Under the pieces are notes generated by a model. The model made no database searches and had not been told where the DNA came from. It saw only the letters and a list, made by a program, of their open reading frames with translations. DNA of 64,000 nt, from assembly GCA_037043235.1 (NCBI GenBank), contig JAWRVZ010000317.1, positions 97,501-161,500 of the forward strand, given 5' to 3'. This DNA comes from Rhodeus uyekii (Eukaryota; Chordata; Actinopteri; Cypriniformes; Acheilognathidae). Below are positions 8,769 to 20,000 of the stretch, one piece after another; within the stretch, counting starts at the first letter, position 1, and each line of letters begins with the position of its first letter. The translations under genes and the position numbers were made by a program.

Positions 8769-11700
8769 AGCAACATGAAACGGGCAGGTCAAAACCAGCT
8801 GATACCCCGCTGGTAGGTCCCTGTAATGAAGGGGTGGTTGGAGTGAATGGAGAAATGTGTAAGGCTCTCATTGACTCTGGCTCTCAAGTAACTACAATTA
8901 CTGATGAGTTCTGGCGACAACATCCTCTCTTATGGACTCAGGAATTGCAGCCATCAGACATCCCCATTGAAGGTGCCGCAGGCCAACCCGTATCTTATGT
9001 TGGCGTGCTTTGTATCAACCTTAAGTTCTTGGGAAGGGTCTACTCAAATGTTCCTGCTTTTGTTGTCCCGGTTACTGAGTACCGATCCAGTGTTCCATTG
9101 CTCATTGGAACTAATGTAATAAGGGTTTCCAGAAATGACCTTGAAGCATCATATGGCAGAAGATATCTGGCCAAATTGAAGTTGACCAATCCTGAGTGGC
9201 ACTCTGCAATGGTTGCTGTGAGTAAAAGTGAACCTGGTGGGGCTGCAGGTAAAGTTGGTCAAGTACAGTATGCTGGTCACAGGATAAGAATACCAGCTGG
9301 TAAGGAGCAGGATGTTGTTGGCAGAGTGATGGGTGGACCGAAGAGAACACACTATACAGTTCTAGTGGAGAGCCAGTCCTCCAAAAGGGTTCCAGAAGGC
9401 CTTATGGTTGCCAGGCTACTTGTTAATGTTAAAAAAGGTTGTGTTCCCATTCGACTCTTAAATCTGTCTGGAAAGGATGTTATTGTCAACCCAAGGACCC
9501 TGATTGCAGATGCTTTCCTGGTTCAGAATGTCATTGAAGAAGAAGAAAAGTGCCAAGTGCTGTGCCAAAACCAGTTCTTGTGTCAGAGTCAGCGTGAGAA
9601 TTCAGTGACAGCGTCTTGTCAGAGTCAACAGCAGACTACCAGTGTTGAGTCTGTTGAGGGTATAACATATGGAGTTGATCTTAGTGCTGCAGCAGTAGAA
9701 GGAAAGGAGCAGTTGGGGTTGCTTCAGGATTTGCTGAGGAGAAATGCTGATGTCTTCTCAAAACACTCTATGGACTACGGACATACTACCACTGTGCGAC
9801 ATGAGATACCTCTGGTAGATTCAAAACCTTTCCGCCTACCTTATCGCAAAATACCGCCATCTCAGTACCAAGAAGTACGGAAGGCCATATCAGAGATGGA
9901 AGAAGCTGGAGTCATTAGGCCAAGTAAAAGCCCGTATGCATCCCCAATCGTTGTTGTTTCCAAAAAAGATGGCTCCCTGAGGATCTGTGTGGACTACAGG
10001 AAACTGAATTCATGCAGTACCAGAGACGCTTTTCCACTTCCAAGAATAGAGGAAGCGTTGGAGGCGCTGGGACAGGCAAGGTTCTTCTCAACTCTTGATC
10101 TTACCTCTGGTTACTGGCAAGTTGAGGTGGCTGAACACGACAAGCTCAAAACTGCTTTTAGCACCCCCATGGGGTTATATGAGGCGAACAGGATGCCGTT
10201 TGGTCTGCAGAATGCCCCCTCAACCTTTCAAAGATTGATGACCTGCTGCTTTGGTGATCTGAACTTTGAGAGCCTCCTTATCTACCTTGATGACATAATT
10301 ATCTTTTCGAGGACTTTTGAAGAGCATCTTGAGCGGTTGGAAGCAGTGTTCAGCCGACTCCGCAAACATGGTTTGAAGCTGAAGCCTCAAAAGTGTAGTC
10401 TACTGAGGAAGGAAGTTCAGTACCTGGGCCACGTGGTATCTGCAGAAGGTATCCATACAGATCCTGAGAAGATAAGCAGAGTCCGAGACTGGAAGCGGCC
10501 GTCAAGTGTGAAGGAAGTCCTGGGGTTTGTTGGTTTTGCTGGGTACTACAGACGGTTCATCAAGGGGTATGCAACATTGGCGGCACCTCTGTATAGACTT
10601 ACCTCTGGTGACCCAAAGAAGAAGAAAAGAGGGGTGAAAGGAACTTCTGGAACTGTTAAACCGTTTATGTGGACAGATGAATGTGAGAGAGCATTTGAAG
10701 CATTGAAGGAGAGACTGACCACAGCACCAGTTCTGGGCTACCCTGATTTCAGCTTACCATTTGTACTGCAAACGGATGCTTCTGGTGAGGGTCTTGGGGC
10801 AGTCCTTGCACAAGTTCAAGATGGTGTGGAAAGAGTAATAGCTTATGCAAGCCGCGGTTTGAGACCACCTGAGACCCGCTACCCTGCACATAAGTTAGAG
10901 TTTTTGGCTCTAAAGTGGGCTGTTACAGATAAGTTTTATGATCACCTTTATGGACATAAGTTTTCTGTGCTGACTGACAACAACCCACTTAAGTATGTGA
11001 TGAGTACAGCGAAGTTGGACGCCACAGGTCAGCGTTGGGTGTCACAGCTGGCCATGTTTGACTTTGGAATTGAGTACAGGCAAGGGAAGTCCAACTCTAA
11101 TGCTGATGCACTCTCAAGGATGTCTAATCAAGAGGTCATAGAAACTCTTCAGTCCTGCCCACAGTGGATTTCCTCCACGCGACAAGACCAGTCCTGTGGA
11201 GATGAGTCTGGGAGGAAGGAAGATGTTAGTGGGCAAGCAGTGGGAACTGTTGTATGCAAAGAGAGAGAGTTTCTGGACCAGGTTGATGAGCTAGCCAACC
11301 CATTTGATGGAGCAGGTACTGATGCACTGCCTGCAATGACAAAGCTGGAGATCAGGGGATGTCAAAAGGAGGACCCTGTCATTGGGCCAGTCCTACATTA
11401 CAAGACACTAAACAAAAAGCCAAGACGTGGAGAAAGATTGGAAAAGGGGAAAGATACACGGTTTCTTTTAAAAGAGTGGAGGAGGCTGGTGGTCAAAGAT
11501 GGAATTCTGTACAGGCAAGTTAAGGATGTTCAGGGACGGTCCATTGCTCAGCTGGTCTTGCCAGAGAAAATGCGACTTTTGGCTAAAACGGGTCTTCATG
11601 ATGACTCTGGTCATTTGGGATTTGAGCGTACTTTGAATCTGTTCCGGGAACGATTCTTTTGGCCGAGAATGCAGTGTGAAATAAAGTCATGGTGTGAGCA

Positions 11701-13081
11701 GTGTGAAAGATGTTGTCTGAGGAAAACTCCCACTGGAAATAGAGCTCCGCTGGTGAGCATTCACACTAATGCCCCTATGGAACTCATCTGCATGGATTTT
11801 CTTGTCCTGGAGAAGTCTAAGGGAGTAATAGAGAATGTCCTGGTTGTCACAGATCATTTCTCAAGATTCGCCCAGGCTTACCCCACAAAAGACCAGAAGG
11901 CTGTCACTGTGGCTAGGGTGCTGTGGAAAAATTTCTTCTGCCGATTTGGTTTTCCAGCAAGACTCCATGCAGATCAAGGCAGAAATTTTGAGAGTACAGT
12001 AGTGAGGGAGTTGTGTAAGCTGACGGGAATTACAAGGACTCATACTAGCCCCTACCATCCGCAGGGAAATGGGACCACAGAGAGATTTAACAGAACTCTT
12101 ATGAATATGTTGGGCACTCTTGATCCTGATAAAAAACCGAGGTGGCATGAATACATCGACGCACTGACACATGCTTACAACTGCACTCAACATGATTCAA
12201 CTGGTTTCTCCCCATACTTCTTGATGTATGGCAGACATCCACGACTGCCTGTTGATCTCATGTTTGGCCTGTCAACTGCAGAAGAGCCATGTGAGTACAG
12301 TGAATATGTCCAGAATCTGCGTGAATGCTTGTCCTATGCTTATAATGAGGCAGATCGGCTGTCAAGGCATGCTAAAGATCTTCAGAAAAAGCACTATGAC
12401 AAGAAAGCCAAAAGCCACATGTTCCAACCTGGTGACAGAGTGATGGTGAAAGTGTGTCATGTCGACGGGAAACAGAAGCTGGCTGATAGGTGGGAACCAC
12501 GTCCATATGTTGTGGTGAAGAAACAGCCAGGGATTCCAGTGTATGTAGTTCGTCCAGAAGATGGTGACAGGGAAAGAGTCCTCCATCAAAATCTTCTGTC
12601 CCAGTGCATGTTTTTCCCGTTGAGTTCCAAGTACCTTGCCGGAGAAGAGCCTGACATGGAGGAAGTGTCTGAAATGGACTCAAGTGTTTCAGAGGAGGAA
12701 GAGGAAGTAGTGGAGACAATTGAAAGTGTAGACAGTGGTACTATTACACAGTGTACAAGTGTGGAATGGCAGGATGTTGTAGACGAAGAGAATGAACAGG
12801 ATGGAAATCAATTAAAAGAGACAGTGAGCGAAGAGGATAAGAATGGGGAGCAGATGTCATTGAAAGTCTCCAATCCTGAGAGGCCAGAGAGGAGATATCC
12901 TGAGCGAAAAAGGCGCCCACCAAAAAGACTCTCCTTAGAGATACATGGCCTCCAAAGGGAGATTGATAAGGAGAAGGTAGAGAGAGGAAGGAAAGTGTGG
13001 GAAAAGGCTAAAGCGAAGAAGCAGCTCTACTTTAGCAATACCTATACAGTCACACACCCCACACATACACTTCAAAGTTAA
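8717..13081 (+). CDS. pol: Pol polyprotein (protease, RT, RNase H, integrase)
   Basis: The frame is open from the slip site to TAA at 13079-13081, about 1454 codons; there is no ATG near its start, as expected for a frameshift product. Numbered from 8717: the aspartic protease motif is ALIDSGSQVTTI (D53-S-G). RT shows VDYRKLNS and catalytic YLDD (523-526). RNase H shows QTDASGEGLGA (D687). Integrase has a zinc-binding H961-X3-H...C993-X2-C996 module, then the D1027, D1086, E1122 triad with the typical 35 residues between the last two. A GPY-like module follows (KLADRWEPRPYVV), then an acidic stretch and a basic tail (RYPERKRRPPKRL); no chromodomain is seen. It copies the element RNA to DNA and inserts it into the genome. 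All catalytic residues are present and no stops interrupt it. Confidence 0.95.
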   Translation, partial: CLGPVVNGATTGMQQSPQQHETGRSKPADTPLVGPCNEGVVGVNGEMCKALIDSGSQVTTITDEFWRQHPLLWTQELQPSDIPIEGAAGQPVSYVGVLCINLKFLGRVYSNVPAFVVPVTEYRSSVPLLIGTNVIRVSRNDLEASYGRRYLAKLKLTNPEWHSAMVAVSKSEPGGAAGKVGQVQYAGHRIRIPAGKEQDVVGRVMGGPKRTHYTVLVESQSSKRVPEGLMVARLLVNVKKGCVPIRLLNLSGKDVIVNPRTLIADAFLVQNVIEEEEKCQVLCQNQFLCQSQRENSVTASCQSQQQTTSVESVEGITYGVDLSAAAVEGKEQLGLLQDLLRRNADVFSKHSMDYGHTTTVRHEIPLVDSKPFRLPYRKIPPSQYQEVRKAISEMEEAGVIRPSKSPYASPIVVVSKKDGSLRICVDYRKLNSCSTRDAFPLPRIEEALEALGQARFFSTLDLTSGYWQVEVAEHDKLKTAFSTPMGLYEANRMPFGLQNAPSTFQRLMTCCFGDLNFESLLIYLDDIIIFSRTFEEHLERLEAVFSRLRKHGLKLKPQKCSLLRKEVQYLGHVVSAEGIHTDPEKISRVRDWKRPSSVKEVLGFVGFAGYYRRFIKGYATLAAPLYRLTSGDPKKKKRGVKGTSGTVKPFMWTDECERAFEALKERLTTAPVLGYPDFSLPFVLQTDASGEGLGAVLAQVQDGVERVIAYASRGLRPPETRYPAHKLEFLALKWAVTDKFYDHLYGHKFSVLTDNNPLKYVMSTAKLDATGQRWVSQLAMFDFGIEYRQGKSNSNADALSRMSNQEVIETLQSCPQWISSTRQDQSCGDESGRKEDVSGQAVGTVVCKEREFLDQVDELANPFDGAGTDALPAMTKLEIRGCQKEDPVIGPVLHYKTLNKKPRRGERLEKGKDTRFLLKEWRRLVVKDGILYRQVKDVQGRSIAQLVLPEKMRLLAKTGLHDDSGHLGFERTLNLFRERFFWPRMQCEIKSWCEQCERCCLRKTPTGNRAPLVSIHTNAPMELICMDFLVLEKSKGVIENVLVVTDHFSRFAQAYPTKDQKAVTVARVLWKNFFCRFGFPARLHADQGRNFESTVVRELCKLTGITRTHTSPYHPQGNGTTERFNRTLMNMLGTLDPDKKPRWHEYIDALTHAYNCTQHDSTGFSPYFLMYGRHPRLPVDLMFGLSTAEEPCEYSEYVQNLRECLSYAYNEADRLSRHAKDLQKKHYDKKAKSHMFQPGDRVMVKVCHVDGKQKLADRWEPRPYVVVKKQPGIPVYVVRPEDGDRERVLHQNLLSQCMFFPLSSKYLAGEEPDMEEVSEMDSSVSEEEEEVVETIESVDSGTITQCTSVEWQDVVDEENEQDGNQLKETVSEEDKNGEQMSLKVSNPERPERRYPERKRRPPKRLSLEIHGLQREIDKEKVERGRKVWEKAKAKKQLYFSNTYTVTHPTHTLQS

Positions 13082-13140
13082 TATTAAGATTTAAACTGAC
13101 TTAATTTTGTTTTTTTAAGTGATGACTGGGACGGCATCAT

Positions 13141-13156
13141 TTAAAGAGGGGGTGGA
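13141..13156 (+). other. polypurine tract of retrotransposon
   Basis: The purine-rich AAAGAGGGGGTGGA abuts the 3' LTR TG. It is the expected primer for plus-strand DNA synthesis. Confidence 0.8.
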
Positions 13157-13865
13157 TGTAGGCAAGATGTAATATGTTTCTCCCAGCCTTAGGGGGGAGC
13201 TGTGTTTTATGTGTATTTCGTTGTGTGAGTGAGCCCTTCTTCACATGGGTGGAGCTGTTGTTTAATTCAGTTCTATTTTCCTTGTGAAAAGGTAAGGATG
13301 GTTTTCACTGTTCTCCGTTACATCCATTATATTTCTTTAATTATAGTGGCCATCCATGTTATGTGAAGATATATATTGCTGTTACAGATGTTAACTAACA
13401 TATATGTGCACTTATTTGTGAAAGATGGTTTTGTATTTCTGATATTATTTAATGGATTGTACCTTCCATGTGGTGTGGTATATTTTTCCTTATATTGTAT
13501 ATTATTTAACATTTATCTAAGTATTTTGAGTTTTATTCTTTGTATTTGGGATGCATGTGGCATTCAACATTAATTGTCATATGTGGAAAGTTATTTTTCT
13601 AGTCTTTGAGACCCACACCTGATTTAATGTTTAATATAACTGCAGCTAAAACTCTATTGTTTTGTTTTATGATTTCATATGCATTTAGTTTTGATATTAG
13701 TAACTAACAGTTCTATTTTCCTTGTGAAAAGCTGATGCAGATAAAGTGCCCAATAAATAAGCTTCACTGCTGTGACGTCAACGATCGTTGTGTCCTCCTC
13801 ATTGAATCATCACCCAAACACAACGCAGAGCCCTTTGGGGGAGCACACAGACGAAAAGGGTTACA
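13157..13865 (+). repeat. 3' LTR
   Basis: 709 bp, the same length as the 5' LTR. By line-by-line reading I see two substitutions: C to A within TTTGTG(C/A)AAGATGG (near 13421) and A to G within CACAGAC(A/G)AAAAGGG (near 13853). The poly(A) signal is at 13752-13757. Confidence 0.97.
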
Positions 13866-14790
13866 TATATATAATACTTCTGAAAGAGTACAGAATCTCC
13901 AATCAAAACACATGCGAAGAATCAGCAGAAACAAGCGATACATGCTTTGCTTGCGCTCGCGTAAAATAATGGGATCATCAAACGGCATCAGAGCTTGACA
14001 TGAACTCATGCTTTATGTTTGACAACACTATACAGCACTTTAAAAAGTGTATATATTATAAAATTACACCTGCCAAAGAGTCTAGTATGAGTGACTGCAT
14101 GACACGCCGTTACACGAGTGTTGATGGACTTTTGATCATCGTTCTGAATCAGATCTGGATGTATTGTTTGACAAAAACACTCTTTTCTCAGCTTTTTGAT
14201 TAAAAAATTGCTTTTTAAATGAAAGATACCCACATTCAAGTGTTGATTTAAAAAAAAAGAATGCATTAAGTTAGAATAAAAGTAAATAGTAATTGATTGA
14301 AAAAAGTTTGTTTGTTGCTGTTTCAACTGTTCTTTTGACATATTGCATATTCATATTATGATTATAGATATTCATTCAACCAAAATATTCTGAGGGCTAT
14401 GAAGGTTTTGTAAAACCCTGGTGGGGAAAGAATTAAGTGAATTTAACCAATTGTAACCGTTATTGTAAAGTGTTACCCATATTATATATGGCAGCAATAG
14501 TAATATGATATGTTTAATATGCTATTTAAAAAAAACAAACCTCAGAATACTATGAAAGTATTCATTTCAAATGACAAATAGGAGATACCCAGTGTCATAC
14601 TCACCAAGACATTTAGGCTTATTTTTTACTCTGTCCCTGATTGTGTGCATTCATTTTTATTGCACACGGCCATTAGCCTAATAATTTGAATACCGGTAGG
14701 TTAAATATAAAGTGCTGAGCAATAAAAATGCTGGGCTTTGACGTTAAGGATGACTTTTGATGGTGCTAAATCCTCCTGATTAGAAGCTAG
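13866..14790. other. unassigned AT-rich spacer
   Basis: Flank of the retrotransposon. A short TTATTGTAAAGTGTTACCC near 14459-14477 is a remnant of the MITE family seen at 4843. No coding content is recognised. Confidence 0.5.
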
Positions 14791-15570
14791 TATCAGTCGA
14801 TGCATGACTCAGCAACACTAGCCGTATCGGCTGCCACAGCCTGACCTGTATCGAAGGAAAGCAGACGCGCACACATCAACAGCAGAGTTGCAGAATTAAT
14901 TGCATTTTAATGAACACTGAGGCAACCTTCCAGGTATTTGAAATAAAAAGGAAATGTACAGTCAAATGAGAAAGAAATTACAACGTGTCTCCCATTAATG
15001 TCAGATTCTAAAGGCGTTTGTGTGAATTTATCTTCCCACGAAGAGGCCCGAGTCATAAACACACTCCGGCGTTGTGTGTTTGAGGTCCGATCGCCTTCTT
15101 TCTCGGTTTAAGACATTAATTAGAAACATGAACACGAGACGCCTCAATGAAAAGAACTTCTGGTTGTGATTTGGCCGTGTTTCTGTGGAGGACCCTGTTG
15201 AATTGCATCCATTAAGAGAGAGTATTTGAACATGTACAGCCATGAAAATGACACACAGCTCTTTACAAATCAAACACCCATGGGCACCAAATGCACCAAC
15301 TTCCCAATGTTAATTGTACTGCAGCTTCCCACGCATAGACCATCCAACTACATAATTATGCCATCAAAAAAAAAAAGAAAAAAATCCAGGGCATTAATGG
15401 AATGTCTTATTCGAAATGAAGAATAATGAAATATCACAAACAATGGAAACTGTATTTAAGAAATGCAGCAAATGGTTTTGGAAACAGATGCTAATGGTCA
15501 TCTTTCAGAAGCGTAATTACTGGGTAGCGTCAGGACGATTCTGGAAACTCCCGGTATTGTGCTTTAAAAG
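14791..15570. other. conserved-looking non-coding block
   Basis: Balanced composition without simple repeats, and several homeodomain-like TAATTA/ATTAAT cores (for example AGAATTAATTGCATTTTAAT near 14893 and ACATTAATTAGAAACATG near 15112). It lies downstream of fign. Candidate conserved non-coding element by appearance only. Confidence 0.3.
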
Positions 15571-15784
15571 CTTTAGTTTGGTTTAATGCAAAAGTACTCG
15601 GCCTTTTAAATGGGTTGCAGTGTAAAAACTTACTGCAAAATAACGTCTTCGGAGCTGGCGCTCGACGATACAACGAACGGTCAATAAATTCACAATGATT
15701 ACACAACATTGTAGGCCTGCAGGTAAATGTTGTGATGATTTGGAAAATGTCAGAGTAGTTTGCAATGCATTTCAGCAGCAAAAA

Positions 15785-15895
15785 TGAGATTTTACAGCCC
15801 ATCTGTGTGAAAGGAAACATTATCTATTGAATGTTAAGCCACAAAGAAGAGATCAGTTTAATAAAGAGGAATAAAACACTGGTGCTTCATGCAAA
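15785..15895. repeat. dispersed segment related to 4455-4590
   Basis: Same ordered blocks as the upstream copy (CTGTGTGAAAGGAAAC, GTTAAGCCACA, AACACTGGTGCTTCATGC), with deletions relative to it. Confidence 0.6.
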
Positions 15896-16079
15896 AAAAT
15901 CAGTTCAAACGGTCCTCAAATAAAAAATAAAACTAATTAACTTTTTGTTTGCGTCACTCAAAGACCCCGTCCCAAAAAGTGCAACACGTCAGTGTTCATT
16001 TTTCCACAGTATATCATATATACTTTCAAGCCAAAATATCTAAGAATCAAAATGTACATATTGAACACTGCAAATTAAG

Positions 16080-16360
16080 ATTTAACGGTAGGGAATTTTG
16101 GAGAGGCTCGCAACAGCAAGCTAGCTTTGAAAGCCTGAGATCCACAGCCAGAGCAGAGTCTGCAAAGCGAGACGAGACACGCGTCAAACGACCTCAAGCG
16201 CATAACATCACAACACGACTGCTGCAGATTCATTCAGCCGTTGATGGTGTTGAGGAAGTGAACCGTCACGGGTTGCCGTCTCGTAATTATGACATGGCAG
16301 CATAAGCTCCTTGTTTTAATTTGGGAACTGTGAAGAGGGGCCTGACCGAATGCAAAGTTT
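16080..16360. other. conserved-looking non-coding block
   Basis: Includes CGTCTCGTAATTATGACATG near 16277, with balanced composition. The open frames here are short and lack family resemblance. Candidate regulatory element, by eye only. Confidence 0.3.
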
Positions 16361-17045
16361 GGACGAAAATGTTTTGCTCCTGGGATTTCCACAGTATACG
16401 TTAGTATTCCATGTAATACGGATACATTTTTAATATCTAGACCACTTCTATTGTTGCTTATTATCGAGATGCAAAGAGAGTTCCAACCAGTAGAAAAAAT
16501 TCCAACCCTAGCTTTGATTTGCTGAAGAAAGTCCATTTAACGCACAGCACTTTTCAAAATGCATGTACAGTTTCAAAGTTGCTTCACAGCAAAACTTGAA
16601 AATCGAAAATTTGAAAATCGATTGTATTTACAGCTCATTGAGAGTGTGAAATATTAGAAATCCCTAACATTCGAGGGGGTTAACAGTGTTGTACATATTA
16701 GATTAGACTTATTGGCTGACACCTGAAAAACCATTAGCGTTTATACATTTGCACATTTACACATAATAACAAAATGAAAGAAAACAAATAAAAGCAAAAA
16801 TGAATGTGGTCTGATTGGATGTTCTATGCTGGTGCCCAGTTAAGGTCGTGTGAAGCAGAAAGAAAAAGTATTAATGCTTGATAAATATTGTGCAGTGTAT
16901 AGGTCTCTCTCTCTCTCTTCTATTAGCCATGCCATTTCATTTCAAAGCAGATCTACAAAACTGTACAGACACATACAGTTCATAGAGAGTTCTGAAGTAA
17001 AATCGTGATGCATGAGGAAAAAATAAGATTAAACACGACGTTTCA
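16361..17045. other. unassigned spacer
   Basis: AT-rich unique DNA between the block above and the proposed fign polyadenylation site; (TC)n of about 14 bp near 16904. Nothing else recognised. Confidence 0.45.
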
Positions 17046-17049
17046 AAAG

Positions 17050-20000
17050 CATTTGAATGATCTTTTATTGTCCTTTGTCCCTATGCATACATGAAAATAC
17101 ATTTACGTTGAATGTAATTATGGCAATATTGTACATACACACACATATAAACATGTATGTGGTGCGTTTCAAAATGTTATACTAATAACAAATGTACATT
17201 AAGTACACAAATGTGCAAGTGTATCTAATGTACAAATATGGTATATGAAATGTCCCTACATTTCATATAGAATTTTCATATATAAAAATGCACACTTACA
17301 CACTTCATAATAAGTGCACACACACCCACATCCACATCCACATGCACACTACAATTCACAAGGGAGAAAGCGATTTACTTCAAAGAAAAACTTGCATGTA
17401 GAGACCTTGGAGAAGACCTATACAGTCCACAATATCACGGCGGCGGCGGCGTCTCACAAACGCTCGAGTTGGTCTCTGCCTAACGTGTGTGTCTTTTCAG
17501 TGTGTGCAGCTACTCCACTGCTCAGTGTACGGACAGACAGTCTTTCTGAGGTAGACTGCTCAAGTTAAAGAACAAGCCTTTTCTTCTTTTTTTTTTGCTC
17601 TTTTAAATGGTTTTTATACATTTTTCTTCTTTTTTATTTTCTTTTATACAAATGTGTGACATTCAAAAAAGACAGAACATAGGTACTACATGTCAATATG
17701 TAGCAATGAGGTAGAAATGGTCGTAAAGGATAATGGTTGAAAAACAAACTCTGATGACCAAAAGAAACATCTATAACAGCGCTGAAGCAAATGAACAAAC
17801 CGAAGCAGAAAACAAATTCAAGAGATTTTTTGATTTATATCTACATAGGAGATGTGCTTTAAAACTTCTTGTACTTTTTGGATGTTCCCACATTTCTTCC
17901 CCCCCCCCCCCCACCCTCTCGCTCTATTTTGCAATCAATTAAAGGAATGTTCTGGTTCAATACAAGCTAAGCTCTATCGACAGGATTTGTGGTATAATAT
18001 TGATTACCACAGATTTAATTTCCCTCAATTTAAAAAACAAATCAAAATTCATAGTTACAGTAACACTTACAAATGGAAGTAAACAGGTCAAGAGTTTTAG
18101 AGGGTTTAAAAGCATTTTTGTTACAGCACTTGCATGAATTATGCACCGCAAAGCTGTAAATTTGATCAAATGGACCGTTCTGAAGTGGAAAGACTTCTAG
18201 TGGATGGACGCTTGATTATCATGACAACTCTTGCGAGTAAAATTACTGTACATTGCCATTGAAGTAGAAAAATTGGATACAATAATTAAATGCTAGGGTT
18301 CTGGCTGTAATTTTGAAACAAAAACAAAAGTGTGTTTTAATATTTGGCCAATACAAACATTTTGAAAACAAGTGACAAGTTTTCTGGTTTAATTGATGAT
18401 ATGCTATTGGGAACATTCCTTTAACCAATCATAAAGAGCTTTCAAAATTCAATTTGAGTCAGAATCGGTTTCGCTCAAGGGCATATAGGCCACAAACATC
18501 AACACCACAAGACTTGAAGATCATTTTCCTCTTCAGCATCAGTGTGGGTTTTGTTCACCAGTGCTATTTGGCTTTGAAATCCAGAGTACGATTTTTCAAC
18601 AAAACTGAGAGCAATACTTTGTGGATATCACAGGTTTAACCTATGCGAAATTCCATTCAAATTTCTCTAAATATGTAAATGAAATCAGATCTTATGGATC
18701 AGAATATTTGATCTTAGAGTTATGGATCAGTTTTGGATCTTAAATAGATTTGTTCGCTTTGGTTTTGAGGGAGGACAATTAAGTACGATAGGCTTTAACA
18801 CAAAACGTTAAAAGTGCATTTGACAAATTGCACAATAGTAACTTTTCTTCAAAACAACACACAACCAAAAAAAGAAGCAGAATGAAAATACCACTTAAGA
18901 AAAAAAGTTTTCCACTTTAGACGACAAAACAAGGCTAGAATCCGAAGTCCTTTGGGCATACATATCACTTTACGAACATTGTGAAGTAAGTGGTGTCTCA
19001 CAGCTACTGAAAAGACTATCTGGATGTCTGTCAAAAAAGCAAACAGATATTTCTTTAAGGATATGTTATATATATATACACACAGGTGTACTGGAGGTCT
19101 GGTGCCTCCAACCGCTAAATAAGCACCTTTAAATGGTGGCAAATTACACTGCAGTGGACAAAAGAAAAGATGAAAAAAGAGTGCATTCTCCCCAACATTT
19201 GAGACACGTGATATAAAGGCAGAGAAAACTGACAGAGGGAACACATCGCTTCACCAACTCTCTAGTGCTAGACAAAGAAAAAAAGCTGACTCAAATGATC
19301 AAAACAAAACAAAATTACATTCAAACACAAGGTTTCCTCGTACGGTTACCAACATCCTGTGCTACCTTGAGCCAGAAACATACTGTAAGCAAGTTCACAA
19401 ATGACAAAGCTTAGCCAAAGCATTGTAAGACATGTAGTATTGTGATAGCAACAAACCGCCATAGTCAAGGGGGTGAGAGAGTTTCCTTCAAATGTATGTG
19501 CCGGTAAACTGGGTGTGCAAACATAAAAGTGTAGACATTGACTACTTGCTCAGCAAGACTCCTTAAATAAACTGTTGCTTTGCTATTATAGCAGTTGATC
19601 TGAAAAGTAAATCAGTCGCCTACTTTAGCATCCTTGCATACACGTGTTGCGTTATAAATTGTGATCTGAAGCCTTTCGGAACGCAACAACGATTGAAAAC
19701 TTCTAACTTGCATTGCTAGAAGCGCTTGTGTACTTGCGTAGAGCATGTTTCTGGCTTTAGGCAATGCGGCTCCAATAAAGCCCAAAGTGTACGTCGGCCG
19801 TCCATGTCCCGAGTTTGGTGTCTGAGGACTGTGCGTCCTCAGACACAGCACACGAGCGATTGACTGGAGCTCTTCAATACCCACTAGTCCACTAGATAGT
19901 GCTTACGGCCAAAGAGGTATACTTTGAAATGTTCAGCTGTGCGCAAGACAAAGCGGACGTATACCCGGGACTTGTGTCCCCACAGAGACCCCATCAATGA

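Larger units (their letters stand above)
5509..13865 (+). mobile_element. complete Ty3/Gypsy-type LTR retrotransposon
   Basis: Two 709-bp LTRs, each starting TGTAGGCAAG and ending GGGTTACA, flank a primer-binding site, gag, pol and a polypurine tract. The insertion lies in a TA repeat, so the apparent 4-bp target duplication TATA on both sides is consistent but not diagnostic. The LTRs differ at two positions only and both ORFs are open, so the copy is young and could be active. The pol order protease-RT-RNase H-integrase places it in Ty3/Gypsy (Metaviridae) rather than Ty1/Copia. There is no envelope-like ORF after pol. Confidence 0.97.
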
